From NCBI RefSeq assembly GCF_002157505.1, contig NZ_NFSC01000029.1, positions 62,001-126,000 on the forward strand: a DNA stretch of 64,000 nucleotides, written 5' to 3'. Shown piece after piece: positions 8,930-16,804 of the stretch. The stretch is from Arthrobacter agilis (GTDB taxonomy: Bacteria > Actinomycetota > Actinomycetes > Actinomycetales > Micrococcaceae). A model generated the notes under the pieces. That model did not search any database, was not told the origin of the DNA, and saw nothing but the letters and a program-made list of their open reading frames with translations. The translations under genes were made by a program, and so were the position numbers. The number at the start of each line of letters is the position of its first letter. Position 1 is the first letter of the stretch.

Positions 8930-9706
8930 TCAGGTGAAGAAGACGATGCGGATCAGCGCTGCGGTGCCGATGACGAGGATCGTGGCACGCAACGCGAGCG
9001 GGGAGAGCCTGCGGCCCACGCGGGCGCCGAGAAGGCCGCCCAGGGTGGCGCCGACGGCGATGAGGAGCACGAGCGCCCAGTTGATGGACTCCCAGGCGAA
9101 CACCATGAAGGTGATGGCCGCGACCCCGTTGACGGCCGTGGTCAGCACGTTCTTGATGGCGTTGATGCGCTGGAGGCTCTCGACCGTGACCATGCTCATC
9201 AGGCCGACGATCAGGATGCCCTGGGCGGCGCCGAAGTAGCCGCCGTACACTCCCAGGACGCCGATACCGGCGAGCAGAAGCAGGGCCCGACGGCGTGACG
9301 GTCCGGCATCAGGGGCGCTCTCACCGGCCTTGGCCGCCGCGGCCCGCTGGACCCGCGGAGCAAGAGCCACCATGGCGAGGCCCACGAGGATGAGGACGGG
9401 CACGATCGCCTGGAAGGCCTCCGCCGGCAGGACGAGCAGCAGGAGCGCTCCCGCGATCCCGCCGAGGACCGAGAGGGGCAGGAGCCGCAGCAGGAGGCCC
9501 CGATTCGCGGCGATCTCCCGGCGGTAGCCCCACGAGCCGGACAGTCCGCCGCCCACGAGGCCGATGTTGTTCGAGATGTTGGCCACGATCGGTGGGTAGC
9601 CGAAGAGCAGGAGGGCCGGGAACGTCACCAGGGTGCCGGAACCGACGACGACGTTGATCATGCCCGCCCAGAAACCGGCAGCAAGGATCACGGCGATCTC
9701 GAGCAC
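8930..9706 (-). CDS. TauE/SafE family anion exporter
   Basis: This 258-residue protein has about eight membrane segments, beginning ILAAGFWAGMINVVVGSGTL and with a mid-protein VYGGYFGAAQG, the paired repeats of TauE/SafE transporters. Members export sulfite, sulfoacetate or related anions. The start is a GTG at 9706 after GAGGA. The metallopeptidase gene follows 27 bases downstream on the same strand, so the two may be co-transcribed. The substrate is not inferable. Confidence 0.85.
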   Translation of the reverse strand: MLEIAVILAAGFWAGMINVVVGSGTLVTFPALLLFGYPPIVANISNNIGLVGGGLSGSWGYRREIAANRGLLLRLLPLSVLGGIAGALLLLVLPAEAFQAIVPVLILVGLAMVALAPRVQRAAAAKAGESAPDAGPSRRRALLLLAGIGVLGVYGGYFGAAQGILIVGLMSMVTVESLQRINAIKNVLTTAVNGVAAITFMVFAWESINWALVLLIAVGATLGGLLGARVGRRLSPLALRATILVIGTAALIRIVFFT

Positions 9707-9841
9707 GCGTGGGTGTCCTCTCGGTACTGGGGGCGGGCGTCCGGTCGTCCCGCAGCAGCGCCGTCAGGAAAGCTCGGTCGCCGGGCGGGAAGGGCGCCTT
9801 GCTCAGGATATGCCGTGCCCCCGCCCGGACCGTCGGAACGC

Positions 9842-10477
9842 TCAGGCGTCCTCGCGGTTGGGGCTCTCGAGGATGAAGAAGTTGGACTGGTTCCCGTCCT
9901 TGCGCTGCTCCTGGTAGATGAAGTTCAGCTGGCGTTCGTCGAACGTCCGGAACCATTCCTCCCAGCTCACGTGGCGCAGCTTGTCCGTGTCCTCGTTGAA
10001 GTCGAAGCGCAGCACGCCGAGGTGGTCCCCGTGTTCCGTTCCGTCAACGGTGGCCGGCCGCGCGTTCCGCGCCTCGGCCCACTGCTTGATGACCTCGTGG
10101 TGCGTGGTGGCGAGGCTGCGGCCCTCGCGTTCGGGATCCTCGTCGGGAGAGGTGATCTCCTGGGAGTACTTCAGGGACTTGGAGGTCTCGGGCCCGGTGC
10201 GGATCCTGCCGCCATCGGGGCCCGCACCGACGTCCTCGGAAGCATCGGTGGGCTCTCCGCCCGAGCCCTTGCCGGACTTCGGGTCCCGCGAACCATCGGC
10301 ATCGTCCTGTTTCGCCTGGGCGACCGCGTCGACGAGTTCGCCCTTCCGCATCCCGGAGGTGCCTGACAGGCCCTCTTCCTTGGCCTCCTTGCGGAGCTCG
10401 TCGACCTTCATCCCGCGCAGTTCGGTCTCGCTGACGTCGGGGGTGTTCGGGGTCTGGTTGCCTGGTTCGTCCGCCAT
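9842..10477 (-). CDS. Rho_N (SAP-like) domain protein, stress-type
   Basis: This 211-residue hydrophilic protein starts with a Rho N-terminal-like SAP fold (about residues 18-55: LRGMKVDELRKEAKEEGLSG, then MRKGELVDAV), which can bind nucleic acid. A charged low-complexity linker follows. The C-terminal domain (about 125-211) has WAEARNARPATVDGTEHGD, then VLRFDF, and ends with WEEWFRTFDERQLNFIYQEQ. That C-terminal module occurs alone in small bacterial proteins of unknown function. A TAAG-N4-CTTA palindrome lies 64 bases upstream. Confidence 0.72.
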   Translation of the reverse strand: MADEPGNQTPNTPDVSETELRGMKVDELRKEAKEEGLSGTSGMRKGELVDAVAQAKQDDADGSRDPKSGKGSGGEPTDASEDVGAGPDGGRIRTGPETSKSLKYSQEITSPDEDPEREGRSLATTHHEVIKQWAEARNARPATVDGTEHGDHLGVLRFDFNEDTDKLRHVSWEEWFRTFDERQLNFIYQEQRKDGNQSNFFILESPNREDA

Positions 10478-10540
10478 GCTGATCTTCCTTCCGGTCGATG
10501 TCCCTCGTACGGTCCCCGCGAACGGGCCGCACCCAGGAAC

Positions 10541-10552
10541 TAAGCGTGCTTA
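10541..10552 (-). promoter_or_regulatory. TAAG-N4-CTTA palindrome upstream of Rho_N gene
   Basis: TAAGCACGCTTA on the minus strand, flanked as AGTAA before and GTTCC after, sits 64 bases before the ATG at 10477. The same palindrome and flanks occur upstream of the genes at 12114 and 61404. It is a candidate shared activator or repressor site. Confidence 0.45.
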
Positions 10553-10610
10553 TTACTTTCGCGGCGACCGGGTGGCGTGTCAAGGGATTCCGGGGGCGGC
10601 TGCGCCGGGA

Positions 10611-11438
10611 TCAGTGGCCGAAGGCGTCCGAATCCACGATCTCGGCCTCGCCCGTGTCGAGCAGGTAGATGCTGGCCAGTTCAGCGCCCGAGAGCTCGAA
10701 GTCGAAGATGCCGAGGTTCTGGGCGAGCCGCTGGGGGTTCGACGACTTCGGGATGGCGACCATGCCCTGCTGCACGTGCCAGCGCAGCACCACTTGCGCG
10801 GGCGTCCTGCCGTGGGCTTCCGCGATCGCGACGACGCCGGGATCCTCCAGCAGGCCGCTGCCCGGGCCCAGCGGGCTCCAGGACTCCGTCACGATCCCGT
10901 GCTCGTTGTGGAACGCGCGCTCCTCGATCCGGGGGCGCTGGGGGTCGAGCTGGATCTGGTTGACGTCGGGCACGATGCCGGCGTCGATGACCTGCTGCAG
11001 GTGGGCGGGCTTGTAGTTCGACGTGCCGACGGCGCGCACGAGCCCCTCCTCCATCAGTTTCGCAATGCCCTGCACCGCTTCGACGTGGCGGCCCTGGCCG
11101 GGGTTGGGCCAGTGCACGAGCAGCAGGTCGACGTAGTCGAGGCCCAACAGCTCGGTGCTGGCCTGGAAGGCGCGGCGCACGCCGTCGAGGCTGTGGTGCT
11201 CGCTGTTGAACTTCGTGGTGACGAAAAGATCCTCGCGGGGTACTCCGGACCGGCGGATCCCCTCGCCCACACCCTTCTCGTTGCGGTAGTTCTCGGCCGT
11301 GTCGATGAGCCGGTACCCGGTCTCGATGGCGAGGCTCACGGTCTCTGCCGCCTCGTCGTCGTTCAGCGGCCAGGTACCGAGGCCGAGGAGGGGGAGGCGG
11401 GCGCCGCTGCGCAGCTGGACGGTGGGGGCGAGTGCCAT
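10611..11438 (-). CDS. Aldo/keto reductase
   Basis: This 275-residue NADPH-dependent oxidoreductase has GTWPLNDDEA, DTAENYRNE (catalytic Asp and Tyr), VTTKF (Lys) and LLLVHWPNP (His), the full AKR tetrad, then a PKSSNPQRL cofactor-binding loop. It resembles the AKR5-type 2,5-diketogluconate reductase group. ATG at 11438 follows AGGAGC and begins MALAPTVQLRSG; a longer frame upstream lacks homology. It probably reduces aldehydes or ketones in the cytoplasm. Confidence 0.9.
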   Translation of the reverse strand: MALAPTVQLRSGARLPLLGLGTWPLNDDEAAETVSLAIETGYRLIDTAENYRNEKGVGEGIRRSGVPREDLFVTTKFNSEHHSLDGVRRAFQASTELLGLDYVDLLLVHWPNPGQGRHVEAVQGIAKLMEEGLVRAVGTSNYKPAHLQQVIDAGIVPDVNQIQLDPQRPRIEERAFHNEHGIVTESWSPLGPGSGLLEDPGVVAIAEAHGRTPAQVVLRWHVQQGMVAIPKSSNPQRLAQNLGIFDFELSGAELASIYLLDTGEAEIVDSDAFGH

Positions 11439-11565
11439 GGTGGGGCTCCTGCTCGAGGGGGCGGTGTCAGCCCCAGCTTTTCCCGCAGTCCGCCACCCCG
11501 TCAACACGGAGCGGGTCCTACCGGGCGGCCCCTCGGCCCGGTGCAGGACGTCCCGGGCGGTACGG

Positions 11566-11868
11566 CTAGCCGACCAGCCGCTGTTGCGGAGCGCCCAGGG
11601 AGGAGATGCCGCGCGCTGCCGGTGCGCTGCTGTAGGAGGCACGCGGCAGGGGTCCGGACGGGCACGTGGCCAGCACGTCGTCGATCAGTTCGTTGACGGC
11701 CTGGGCAATGCAATCCCGCTCCTCACGGGGGAGCGGGGTGAGGCCGTGGAGATAGGCGTCGATCTCCAGCTCATCGAAGCAGCCGCCGGAATTGAGGTAG
11801 TGCAGGTGCACGTCATGCAGCGTCAGGGATGATGCCGTCATGGCCGTGGAGGCGGTCTGGAACTGCAC
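11566..11868 (-). CDS. Small conserved protein, paralogue of 46259-46768
   Basis: This 100-residue protein is of unknown function. I place the start at GTG 11868, six bases after AGAGGAG. From this start it aligns without gaps with its paralogue: 24 residues to a shared HY, then NxGG, the D/E-L-x-AYLHGL core and QAVNELIDD. No Cys pair, signal or membrane segment is visible. The shared acidic helical core (residues 24-65) is the conserved part and the Ala/Ser/Pro tail is variable. The upstream region also shares an element with the paralogue. Confidence 0.7.
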   Translation of the reverse strand: MQFQTASTAMTASSLTLHDVHLHYLNSGGCFDELEIDAYLHGLTPLPREERDCIAQAVNELIDDVLATCPSGPLPRASYSSAPAARGISSLGAPQQRLVG

Positions 11869-11942
11869 AGCGGGCTCCTCTGGTGCACGGTGTCCTCGCA
11901 CCCGGGCGGCGCGGCGATTCCGCCCACCGTAGTCCCCGCCCA

Positions 11943-11964
11943 CTCAAGGGCTCCCGCAGGAAAA
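11943..11964 (-). promoter_or_regulatory. Conserved upstream element of the small paralogue pair
   Basis: On the minus strand this reads TTTTCCTGCGGG followed by AGCCCTTGAG, starting about 95 bases before the GTG at 11868. Nearly the same string stands upstream of the paralogue at 46768. The similarity exceeds that of the surrounding non-coding DNA, so it is probably a promoter or regulator site. Confidence 0.45.
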
Positions 11965-12020
11965 CTCAACTTTGTCTCAAGGGGTGTTCGCGCCCCGGAG
12001 ACGCATGGCCGAAAAAGTAG

Positions 12021-12032
12021 TAAGGCTACTTA
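12021..12032 (+). promoter_or_regulatory. TAAG-N4-CTTA palindrome upstream of GNAT-like gene
   Basis: TAAGGCTACTTA has AAGTAG before it and ATTTC after it; AAGTAG (12015) and CTACTT (12026) also form an inverted repeat. A TATAGT-like hexamer at 12058-12063 follows and the ATG is at 12114. It matches sites at 10541 and 61460. Confidence 0.45.
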
Positions 12033-12113
12033 ATTTCATTTCGAGCAGGAATGGGCTTATAGTTTCGGCAGGGCCTAGCAGCGGGCCATCGAACCACCAT
12101 CGTGGAGCTGACC

Positions 12114-12746
12114 ATGGAAACTTCCTCTTTTGTCGATTACCGTCCGCAGGCCGCGCAGCTGCCTGAATCGGAGCAGCTCGGGTGGGGCGCAGTTCCAAGG
12201 GTTTCCCCCAGTACTGCCCCCCGGGTGGAGGAGTCGGAGTTCCCCGACGACCTGGCCGCCGTATCCACCCGTCAACTCCGGGTCCTGTGCAACCAGATGT
12301 ACCGCCTGCTCGACCGGGACTTCCCGCCGATGGACGCGCTGCACCGCTACGAAGTGCTGGTCGAGGAGATCGAGCGGCGTGAGGTGCAGGCCGAGGCCCG
12401 GACCGCGCCCGTTCGGGCACGCAGCGGCTTCCGTGACAACTCCCTGTTCTCGCGTTTCGAGCTCTTCAGTGACGGCACCATGGTGGGTCATGTGAAGTAC
12501 GAGATGAAGGGGTCGCATGCCGTCCTGATCCAGGCCGTCGTCGATCCGCGGTTCGACGCCGTCGACGTCGAACCGGCGCTCATCCGCCAGGTGCTCCTCA
12601 ACGCGCACAAGCGGCGCATCGCCGTGGTCCCGTACTGCCCGAGGGTCCGTGAGTTCCTCACGGAGTTCCCCCAGTACCGCTCGCTGCTGCCTGCGGACCA
12701 GCGGGGACGGCTCGAGGCGACGCTGCGGGCAGCCGGAGACGACTAG
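12114..12746 (+). CDS. GNAT-like N-acetyltransferase family protein
   Basis: This is a 210-residue protein. Residues 45-95 form a charged helical domain (VSTRQLRVLCNQMYRLLDRD). Residues 110-200 resemble the small acetyltransferase fold PF14542 (SLFSRFELFSDG, KYEMKGSHAVLIQAVVDPRF, then a NAHKRRIAVVPYCPRVREFL segment, where short GNATs bind CoA). The substrate is unknown. ATG 12114 is eight bases after GGAG; GTG 12102 is an alternative. It ends tail-to-tail with the next gene with a four-base CTAG overlap. Confidence 0.68.
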   Translation: METSSFVDYRPQAAQLPESEQLGWGAVPRVSPSTAPRVEESEFPDDLAAVSTRQLRVLCNQMYRLLDRDFPPMDALHRYEVLVEEIERREVQAEARTAPVRARSGFRDNSLFSRFELFSDGTMVGHVKYEMKGSHAVLIQAVVDPRFDAVDVEPALIRQVLLNAHKRRIAVVPYCPRVREFLTEFPQYRSLLPADQRGRLEATLRAAGDD

Positions 12747-13198
12747 CCGGCGGTCGGTGCTGTCGTCAGGAACCGGTTGCGCACCACGATGAGGTGGCGC
12801 ACGTACGGGCGGAGCAGGATGCGCTCCACCGCCGTGCCGACCACCCCGAACGGTGCGGTGAACTCGATCCTGTCGGTCATCGTCGTTGTGCCGTTGTCCG
12901 CCCGGAACTCGTGGACGTGCCGGAAGGCGCGGAACGGGCCCCGGAGCTGCTCGTCGACGAAGCGGTGAGGGGCATCGAACTCCGTGATGATGCTCGTCAT
13001 CCGGATGGGGAGGCCGAAGTGCCAGGCCCGCCAGGTGACCTGCTCACCCAGGCCGATCAGGCCGCTCGTGACGCCGCCGACGGCGCGTTCACGCGAGAAG
13101 CGCATGGACCCGGTGTGTGCATCGATGCTCCGGGAGCGCTCGAACAGTTCTGCCTGCCCCATGGCTGTGGTCGTGGTGCAGGTGAAGGCGACGGTCAT
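12743..13198 (-). CDS. SRPBCC (START/Bet v1-like) family protein
   Basis: This 151-residue single-domain protein begins MTVAFTCTTTTAMGQAELF. It continues with LGEQVTWRAWHFGLP, a mid-protein DAPHRFVDEQLRGPFRAFRH segment and a C-terminal TAVERILLRPYVRHLIVVRN helix. This is the pattern of SRPBCC proteins often annotated as cyclases, which bind a hydrophobic ligand in a deep pocket. No enzymatic residues can be pinned down. ATG 13198 was chosen because the fold starts there. Confidence 0.72.
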   Translation of the reverse strand: MTVAFTCTTTTAMGQAELFERSRSIDAHTGSMRFSRERAVGGVTSGLIGLGEQVTWRAWHFGLPIRMTSIITEFDAPHRFVDEQLRGPFRAFRHVHEFRADNGTTTMTDRIEFTAPFGVVGTAVERILLRPYVRHLIVVRNRFLTTAPTAG

Positions 13199-13252
13199 GC
13201 CGCAAGTATCGCAGCCGGTCCCGGGCACGATGGCGATGCCGGCGTGGGCCGG

Positions 13253-14254
13253 TCAGGGGCGAACGAGCATCTTCCCCGTGTTGGCGCCGTTCATCATGGC
13301 GAGGAAGGCGTCGACGGCGTTCCCGATGCCGTCCACCACGGTCTCGTCGAAGACCACGCTGCCCTCGGTCAGCCAGCGCGTCATCTTCTCCGCGAACTCC
13401 GGTTGCAGGTCCTGATGCTGCCCGACGATGAAACCCTCCAGCTTTAGTGACCGCGTGACGAGATTGGCCAGGTTGTCCGGGCCGGGCGTTCGCTCGGTGT
13501 CGTTGTACTGCGAGATCGCCCCGCAGAGCGCTGCCCGGCCGCCGGTGGTGAGGCGGTCGAGGGCAGCCTCCAGATGATCGCCGCCCACGTTGTCGAAGTA
13601 GACGTCGATGCCGTTTGGCGTCAGGGCGCGCAGCTGCTGCCGTACGGGAGCGTCCTTGTAGTTGAACGCTTCGTCGTATCCGTACCTGTCCTTGAGCAGG
13701 GACACCTTCTCCGCCGACCCGGCCGAGCCGAGGACGCGCGAGGCCCCGAGCTTGCGGGCGATCTGCCCGGCGATGGAGCCGACCGCGCCGGCGGCACCGG
13801 AGATAAAGACGACGTCGCCTTCCCGGAGGGCCGCGACGCGCTTCAGCCCGGCGTAGGCCGTGAGCCCGGTCATGCCGGCCGCTCCTAGGAAGGCTGACAG
13901 GGGCAGTCCTGTCTCCGGCAGGGGCGAGAAATGCTTCGCCGGGGCCTGGGCGAGGTCCCGCCAGCCGTAGCTGTGGAGCACTGCGGCGCCCACAGGCAGG
14001 GTGTCGCTTCTCGACTCGACGACCCTGCCCACCGCGCCGCCGGTCATGGTCTCGTCGAGGCCGAAGGGCGGGACGTAGGACCTGGCGTCGTTCATGCGCC
14101 CCCGCATGTAGGGATCGACGGATACGTACTCGTTGCGGACGCGCACTTCGTCCTCGCCGAGCTCCGGGAGGTCCACAGGAACGGTTCGGAAATCCGTTGG
14201 AGAGGGGGTGCCCACCGGACGGCGGACGAGCTGGATCTGGGTGCTGCTGGTCAT
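13253..14254 (-). CDS. NADP-dependent oxidoreductase, zinc-free MDR family
   Basis: This is a 333-residue member of the prostaglandin/curcumin reductase branch of the medium-chain dehydrogenases: YVSVDPYMRGRMND near residue 45, GAAGMTGLTAYAGL, and AAGAVGSIAGQIARKLG for nucleotide binding. VYFDNVGGDHLEA and LEGFIVGQ follow. It probably reduces a conjugated double bond or quinone using NADPH. There are no zinc-site Cys residues. ATG 14254 follows GAGGAG. The SRPBCC gene begins 54 bases downstream on the same strand. Confidence 0.88.
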   Translation of the reverse strand: MTSSTQIQLVRRPVGTPSPTDFRTVPVDLPELGEDEVRVRNEYVSVDPYMRGRMNDARSYVPPFGLDETMTGGAVGRVVESRSDTLPVGAAVLHSYGWRDLAQAPAKHFSPLPETGLPLSAFLGAAGMTGLTAYAGLKRVAALREGDVVFISGAAGAVGSIAGQIARKLGASRVLGSAGSAEKVSLLKDRYGYDEAFNYKDAPVRQQLRALTPNGIDVYFDNVGGDHLEAALDRLTTGGRAALCGAISQYNDTERTPGPDNLANLVTRSLKLEGFIVGQHQDLQPEFAEKMTRWLTEGSVVFDETVVDGIGNAVDAFLAMMNGANTGKMLVRP

Positions 14255-14318
14255 GCTGCTCCTCGTGCTGGATTGTTTCCTGCAGGCGGCAACCCGGTAT
14301 CCGGAGGATTTATTCCGG

Positions 14319-15056
14319 TTAGAGCGCCCGTGATAACCGGGTCCGCAGTTCGCCTGCCGGTTCGGGCGCCGGGACCGGCTGGGGTGCGCGTCCCCACAGC
14401 CACAGGAGCAGCGGTTCCACCTCGTTGCGAACGGTGGGCTGCCCGTCCGCAGTCGCGCCGCGGACGACGACGGGCCGTTCCGTATCGAGGCGGACATCCC
14501 AAGCATGCCCGCCCGCTTCAAGGCGGACGGCCGCTCCCGACGCGGCCGGGTCGGGATGGCCCCGCGCGAGCATCACCGTCAACACCTCATCGATGCCGTC
14601 CAGCGCCAGGTCCGGATCCAGGGGAGTGGTGCCCGCTGCCAGCGCGTCCTCGAGGTCGAAGCGGTGGATCGCCGTCTCGTGGGTCAGGCGCCGAACCCAG
14701 AACCCGACGGTCTGGTCCTCCGGCAGCCAGGTCTCCGCCGGATCGCGGGGGTCGTGAGCATCGAACTGTTCGATCAGCCGCCCGTAGCAGTGGGCGAGGA
14801 GTGCCTGCGGTGGAAGGCTCCCCACACTGACGGGCGGCCAGCCGCGACCCGGCCTCCTGCCCGTCCTGATCGTCTCGGCTTTCTGCAGGAAGACGATGGC
14901 GGTGTGCCGCACCAGGTCCTCGCCGTTCCAGTCGGGACAGCCCGGTACCGGCTGGTGGAGGGCGGGCCGTACGAGGTCGGAGAGGGCGCGGTACTCCCGG
15001 TCCAGCAGCTCCCGATACCGGTCGAATGGAAGGGCATGGGGGGAGGGCTGGTCCAT
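14319..15056 (-). CDS. Maleylpyruvate isomerase family, mycothiol-dependent DinB-like protein
   Basis: This is a 245-residue DinB-fold protein. The N-terminal helix bundle has VPGCPDWNGEDLVRHTA with a conserved His, and FWVRRLTHETAIHRFDLEDA supplies the His/Glu/His metal ligands. The C-terminal domain ends with a typical PLLLWLWGRA. Actinobacterial members use mycothiol to isomerise or conjugate small electrophiles. A TACACT hexamer lies only six bases before the ATG, suggesting a leaderless transcript. Confidence 0.85.
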   Translation of the reverse strand: MDQPSPHALPFDRYRELLDREYRALSDLVRPALHQPVPGCPDWNGEDLVRHTAIVFLQKAETIRTGRRPGRGWPPVSVGSLPPQALLAHCYGRLIEQFDAHDPRDPAETWLPEDQTVGFWVRRLTHETAIHRFDLEDALAAGTTPLDPDLALDGIDEVLTVMLARGHPDPAASGAAVRLEAGGHAWDVRLDTERPVVVRGATADGQPTVRNEVEPLLLWLWGRAPQPVPAPEPAGELRTRLSRAL

Positions 15057-15062
15057 GCACCG

Positions 15063-15068
15063 AGTGTA
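15063..15068 (-). promoter_or_regulatory. Putative -10 element giving a leaderless mRNA
   Basis: TACACT on the minus strand ends six bases before ATG 15056, so transcription would start at or next to the start codon. No Shine-Dalgarno site is present. The rest of the gap, 15069-15308, holds no convincing gene; a TTAC-N6-GTAA imperfect palindrome at about 15097-15110 is the only other mark. Confidence 0.4.
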
Positions 15069-15308
15069 GGCGCGCGCAGCCGGGACCAGGCTATGTTACC
15101 GGTGAGTAATATGGGCGCCATTCGGTGCGCCACCGGCGGACCTGGTGCTGCCCGCGTGGATCCACGAGCGGCGCCTCGACAACGCACTGCCCAGCACCCG
15201 GAAGCCCGCGCCGCACTCCTGGTAGGAGTGGCCGGTGCCGGGCTGCGCCTCGGCCGCGCCGGAAACGTCCTGCAGGCTGACCGGCAGTCCCGCCGGCGGG
15301 ACTTCCGG

Positions 15309-16625
15309 TCAGTGGACTGCCCGGCCCCGCACGAACCGCTGCACGCCGTACAGCGCGAGCCCCAGCGCGAGCAGGATGCCGGCCCGGAGCCAGATCTCGC
15401 CGGTCTGCTGCGTGAGGAGCAGGAGGCACGATGCGATCGCGAGGTAGGGGAAGACCACCGGGATGCGGAAGTGCTGGTGCTGCACCTCGTCCTTCCGGAG
15501 CACGATGACGGCGATATTGGTGCTCAGGAACACGAACAGGAGCAGCAGGACAACCGTCTGGGAGAGCGACTCGAGCCCGCCTGTCAGGGTCAGGGCCATA
15601 GCCACGAGCGTCGTTGCGACGATCGCGACCCACGGTGTGCGGCGTTGGGGCAGGACGCGGTCGAAGACCGACGGGAAGAGCCCCTGTTCTGCCATCCCGT
15701 AGGTCAGCCGACTGGACATGATCATGGTCAACAGGGCGCCATTGGCCACGGCGATGAGGGCCACCAGGCTGAAGAGCCAGTCCGGGATGCCCGCGCCCGT
15801 AGCCGCCACGACGTCGAGCAGTGGCGAACTCGACCCGGCGAGCTGGTCAGGGGCGAGCGCTGCGGAAGCCGCGAGACCGATCAGGAGGTAGACGACGCCG
15901 GCCGTCAGCAGGGCGCCGAAGATGGCCTTTGGGTACACGCGGCTGACGTCCCGGACCTCCTCGGCGACGTTCGCGGACACCTCGAACCCGACGAAGGAGT
16001 AGTACGCGATCAGGGATGCGGCGAGGACGGCGGAGGCGGCGCTGACCCCGGGCGGGAACTCGTTGACGCGCGAAATGTCCCCGTTGCCCCCGGCGACGAA
16101 GATGCCGACGACGACGATCACCAGGACGAGCCCGGACACCTCGATGACGGTCATGACGACGTTGCTGCGCACGGACTCCTTGATACCGCGCATGTTCAGC
16201 ACGGCCAGCAGGGCGAGGAACACCAGTGCGGCGGGAACGGCGGGTACGTCGATGAACGTGGTGAGGTAACCGCCGGCAAAGGCCTGCGCGAGGCCCGCAG
16301 CGCTCGTCACACCGGCCGCGAGCATGCAGAAACCCACGAGGAACGAGATGAACGGCTTCCGGAAGGCGCGGTCGGCGAACACCGCGGCGCCGCCCGCCTT
16401 CGGGTACTTCGTCACGAGTTCGGCGTATGATCCCGCGGTCAGGAGGGCCAGGGCCAGGGCCACCATGAGGGGCATCCAGATGGCGCCGCCCACCTCGGCC
16501 GAGATCACGCCGACCAGCGCATACACGCCGGCTCCCAGGACGTCGCCGAGTATGAAGAGGTACAGGAGCGGCCCCGAGATGCCTCGCTTCAATCGGGTGT
16601 CCGGAACCTGTTCTGTCGTAGCCAT
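15309..16625 (-). CDS. APC superfamily amino acid permease
   Basis: This 438-residue carrier has about 12 membrane segments. The first holds LFILGDVLGAGVYALVGVIS and the middle holds YSFVGFEVSANVAEEVRDVS. It is shorter than the other two permeases and begins MATTEQVPDTRLKRGISGP at ATG 16625. The GAGVY form of the first helix differs from the GAGIF/GVGIF of the others, so a different substrate is likely. It is divergent from the MFS gene at 16805, with a 179-base shared promoter region. Confidence 0.84.
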   Translation of the reverse strand: MATTEQVPDTRLKRGISGPLLYLFILGDVLGAGVYALVGVISAEVGGAIWMPLMVALALALLTAGSYAELVTKYPKAGGAAVFADRAFRKPFISFLVGFCMLAAGVTSAAGLAQAFAGGYLTTFIDVPAVPAALVFLALLAVLNMRGIKESVRSNVVMTVIEVSGLVLVIVVVGIFVAGGNGDISRVNEFPPGVSAASAVLAASLIAYYSFVGFEVSANVAEEVRDVSRVYPKAIFGALLTAGVVYLLIGLAASAALAPDQLAGSSSPLLDVVAATGAGIPDWLFSLVALIAVANGALLTMIMSSRLTYGMAEQGLFPSVFDRVLPQRRTPWVAIVATTLVAMALTLTGGLESLSQTVVLLLLFVFLSTNIAVIVLRKDEVQHQHFRIPVVFPYLAIASCLLLLTQQTGEIWLRAGILLALGLALYGVQRFVRGRAVH

Positions 16626-16804
16626 GAGGGCCAGTCTAGGCGGGACTACTAAGCCCGCTGGGCAATTATCGGTGCTGGCGCCGTTCAGCGCGCAAGAGAT
16701 ACCGCCGACCGTTCGATGTTCCCCTTCCGGTGGAATGCACAGCATACTTACCCTCATCCACGAGGGCCGGGGGGCGGCCACTCATGCCGGCAGAGAGGTT
16801 ATCG

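Noticed and set aside
15120-15308. Possible small gene between the maleylpyruvate isomerase-like and APC genes
   Set aside because: No frame has a ribosome site with a plausible start and composition; apparent frames are antisense extensions.
14505-16430. 641-codon plus-strand frame across two minus-strand genes
   Set aside because: It spans the maleylpyruvate isomerase and APC genes in antisense and shows no domain; long spurious frames are common at this GC content.
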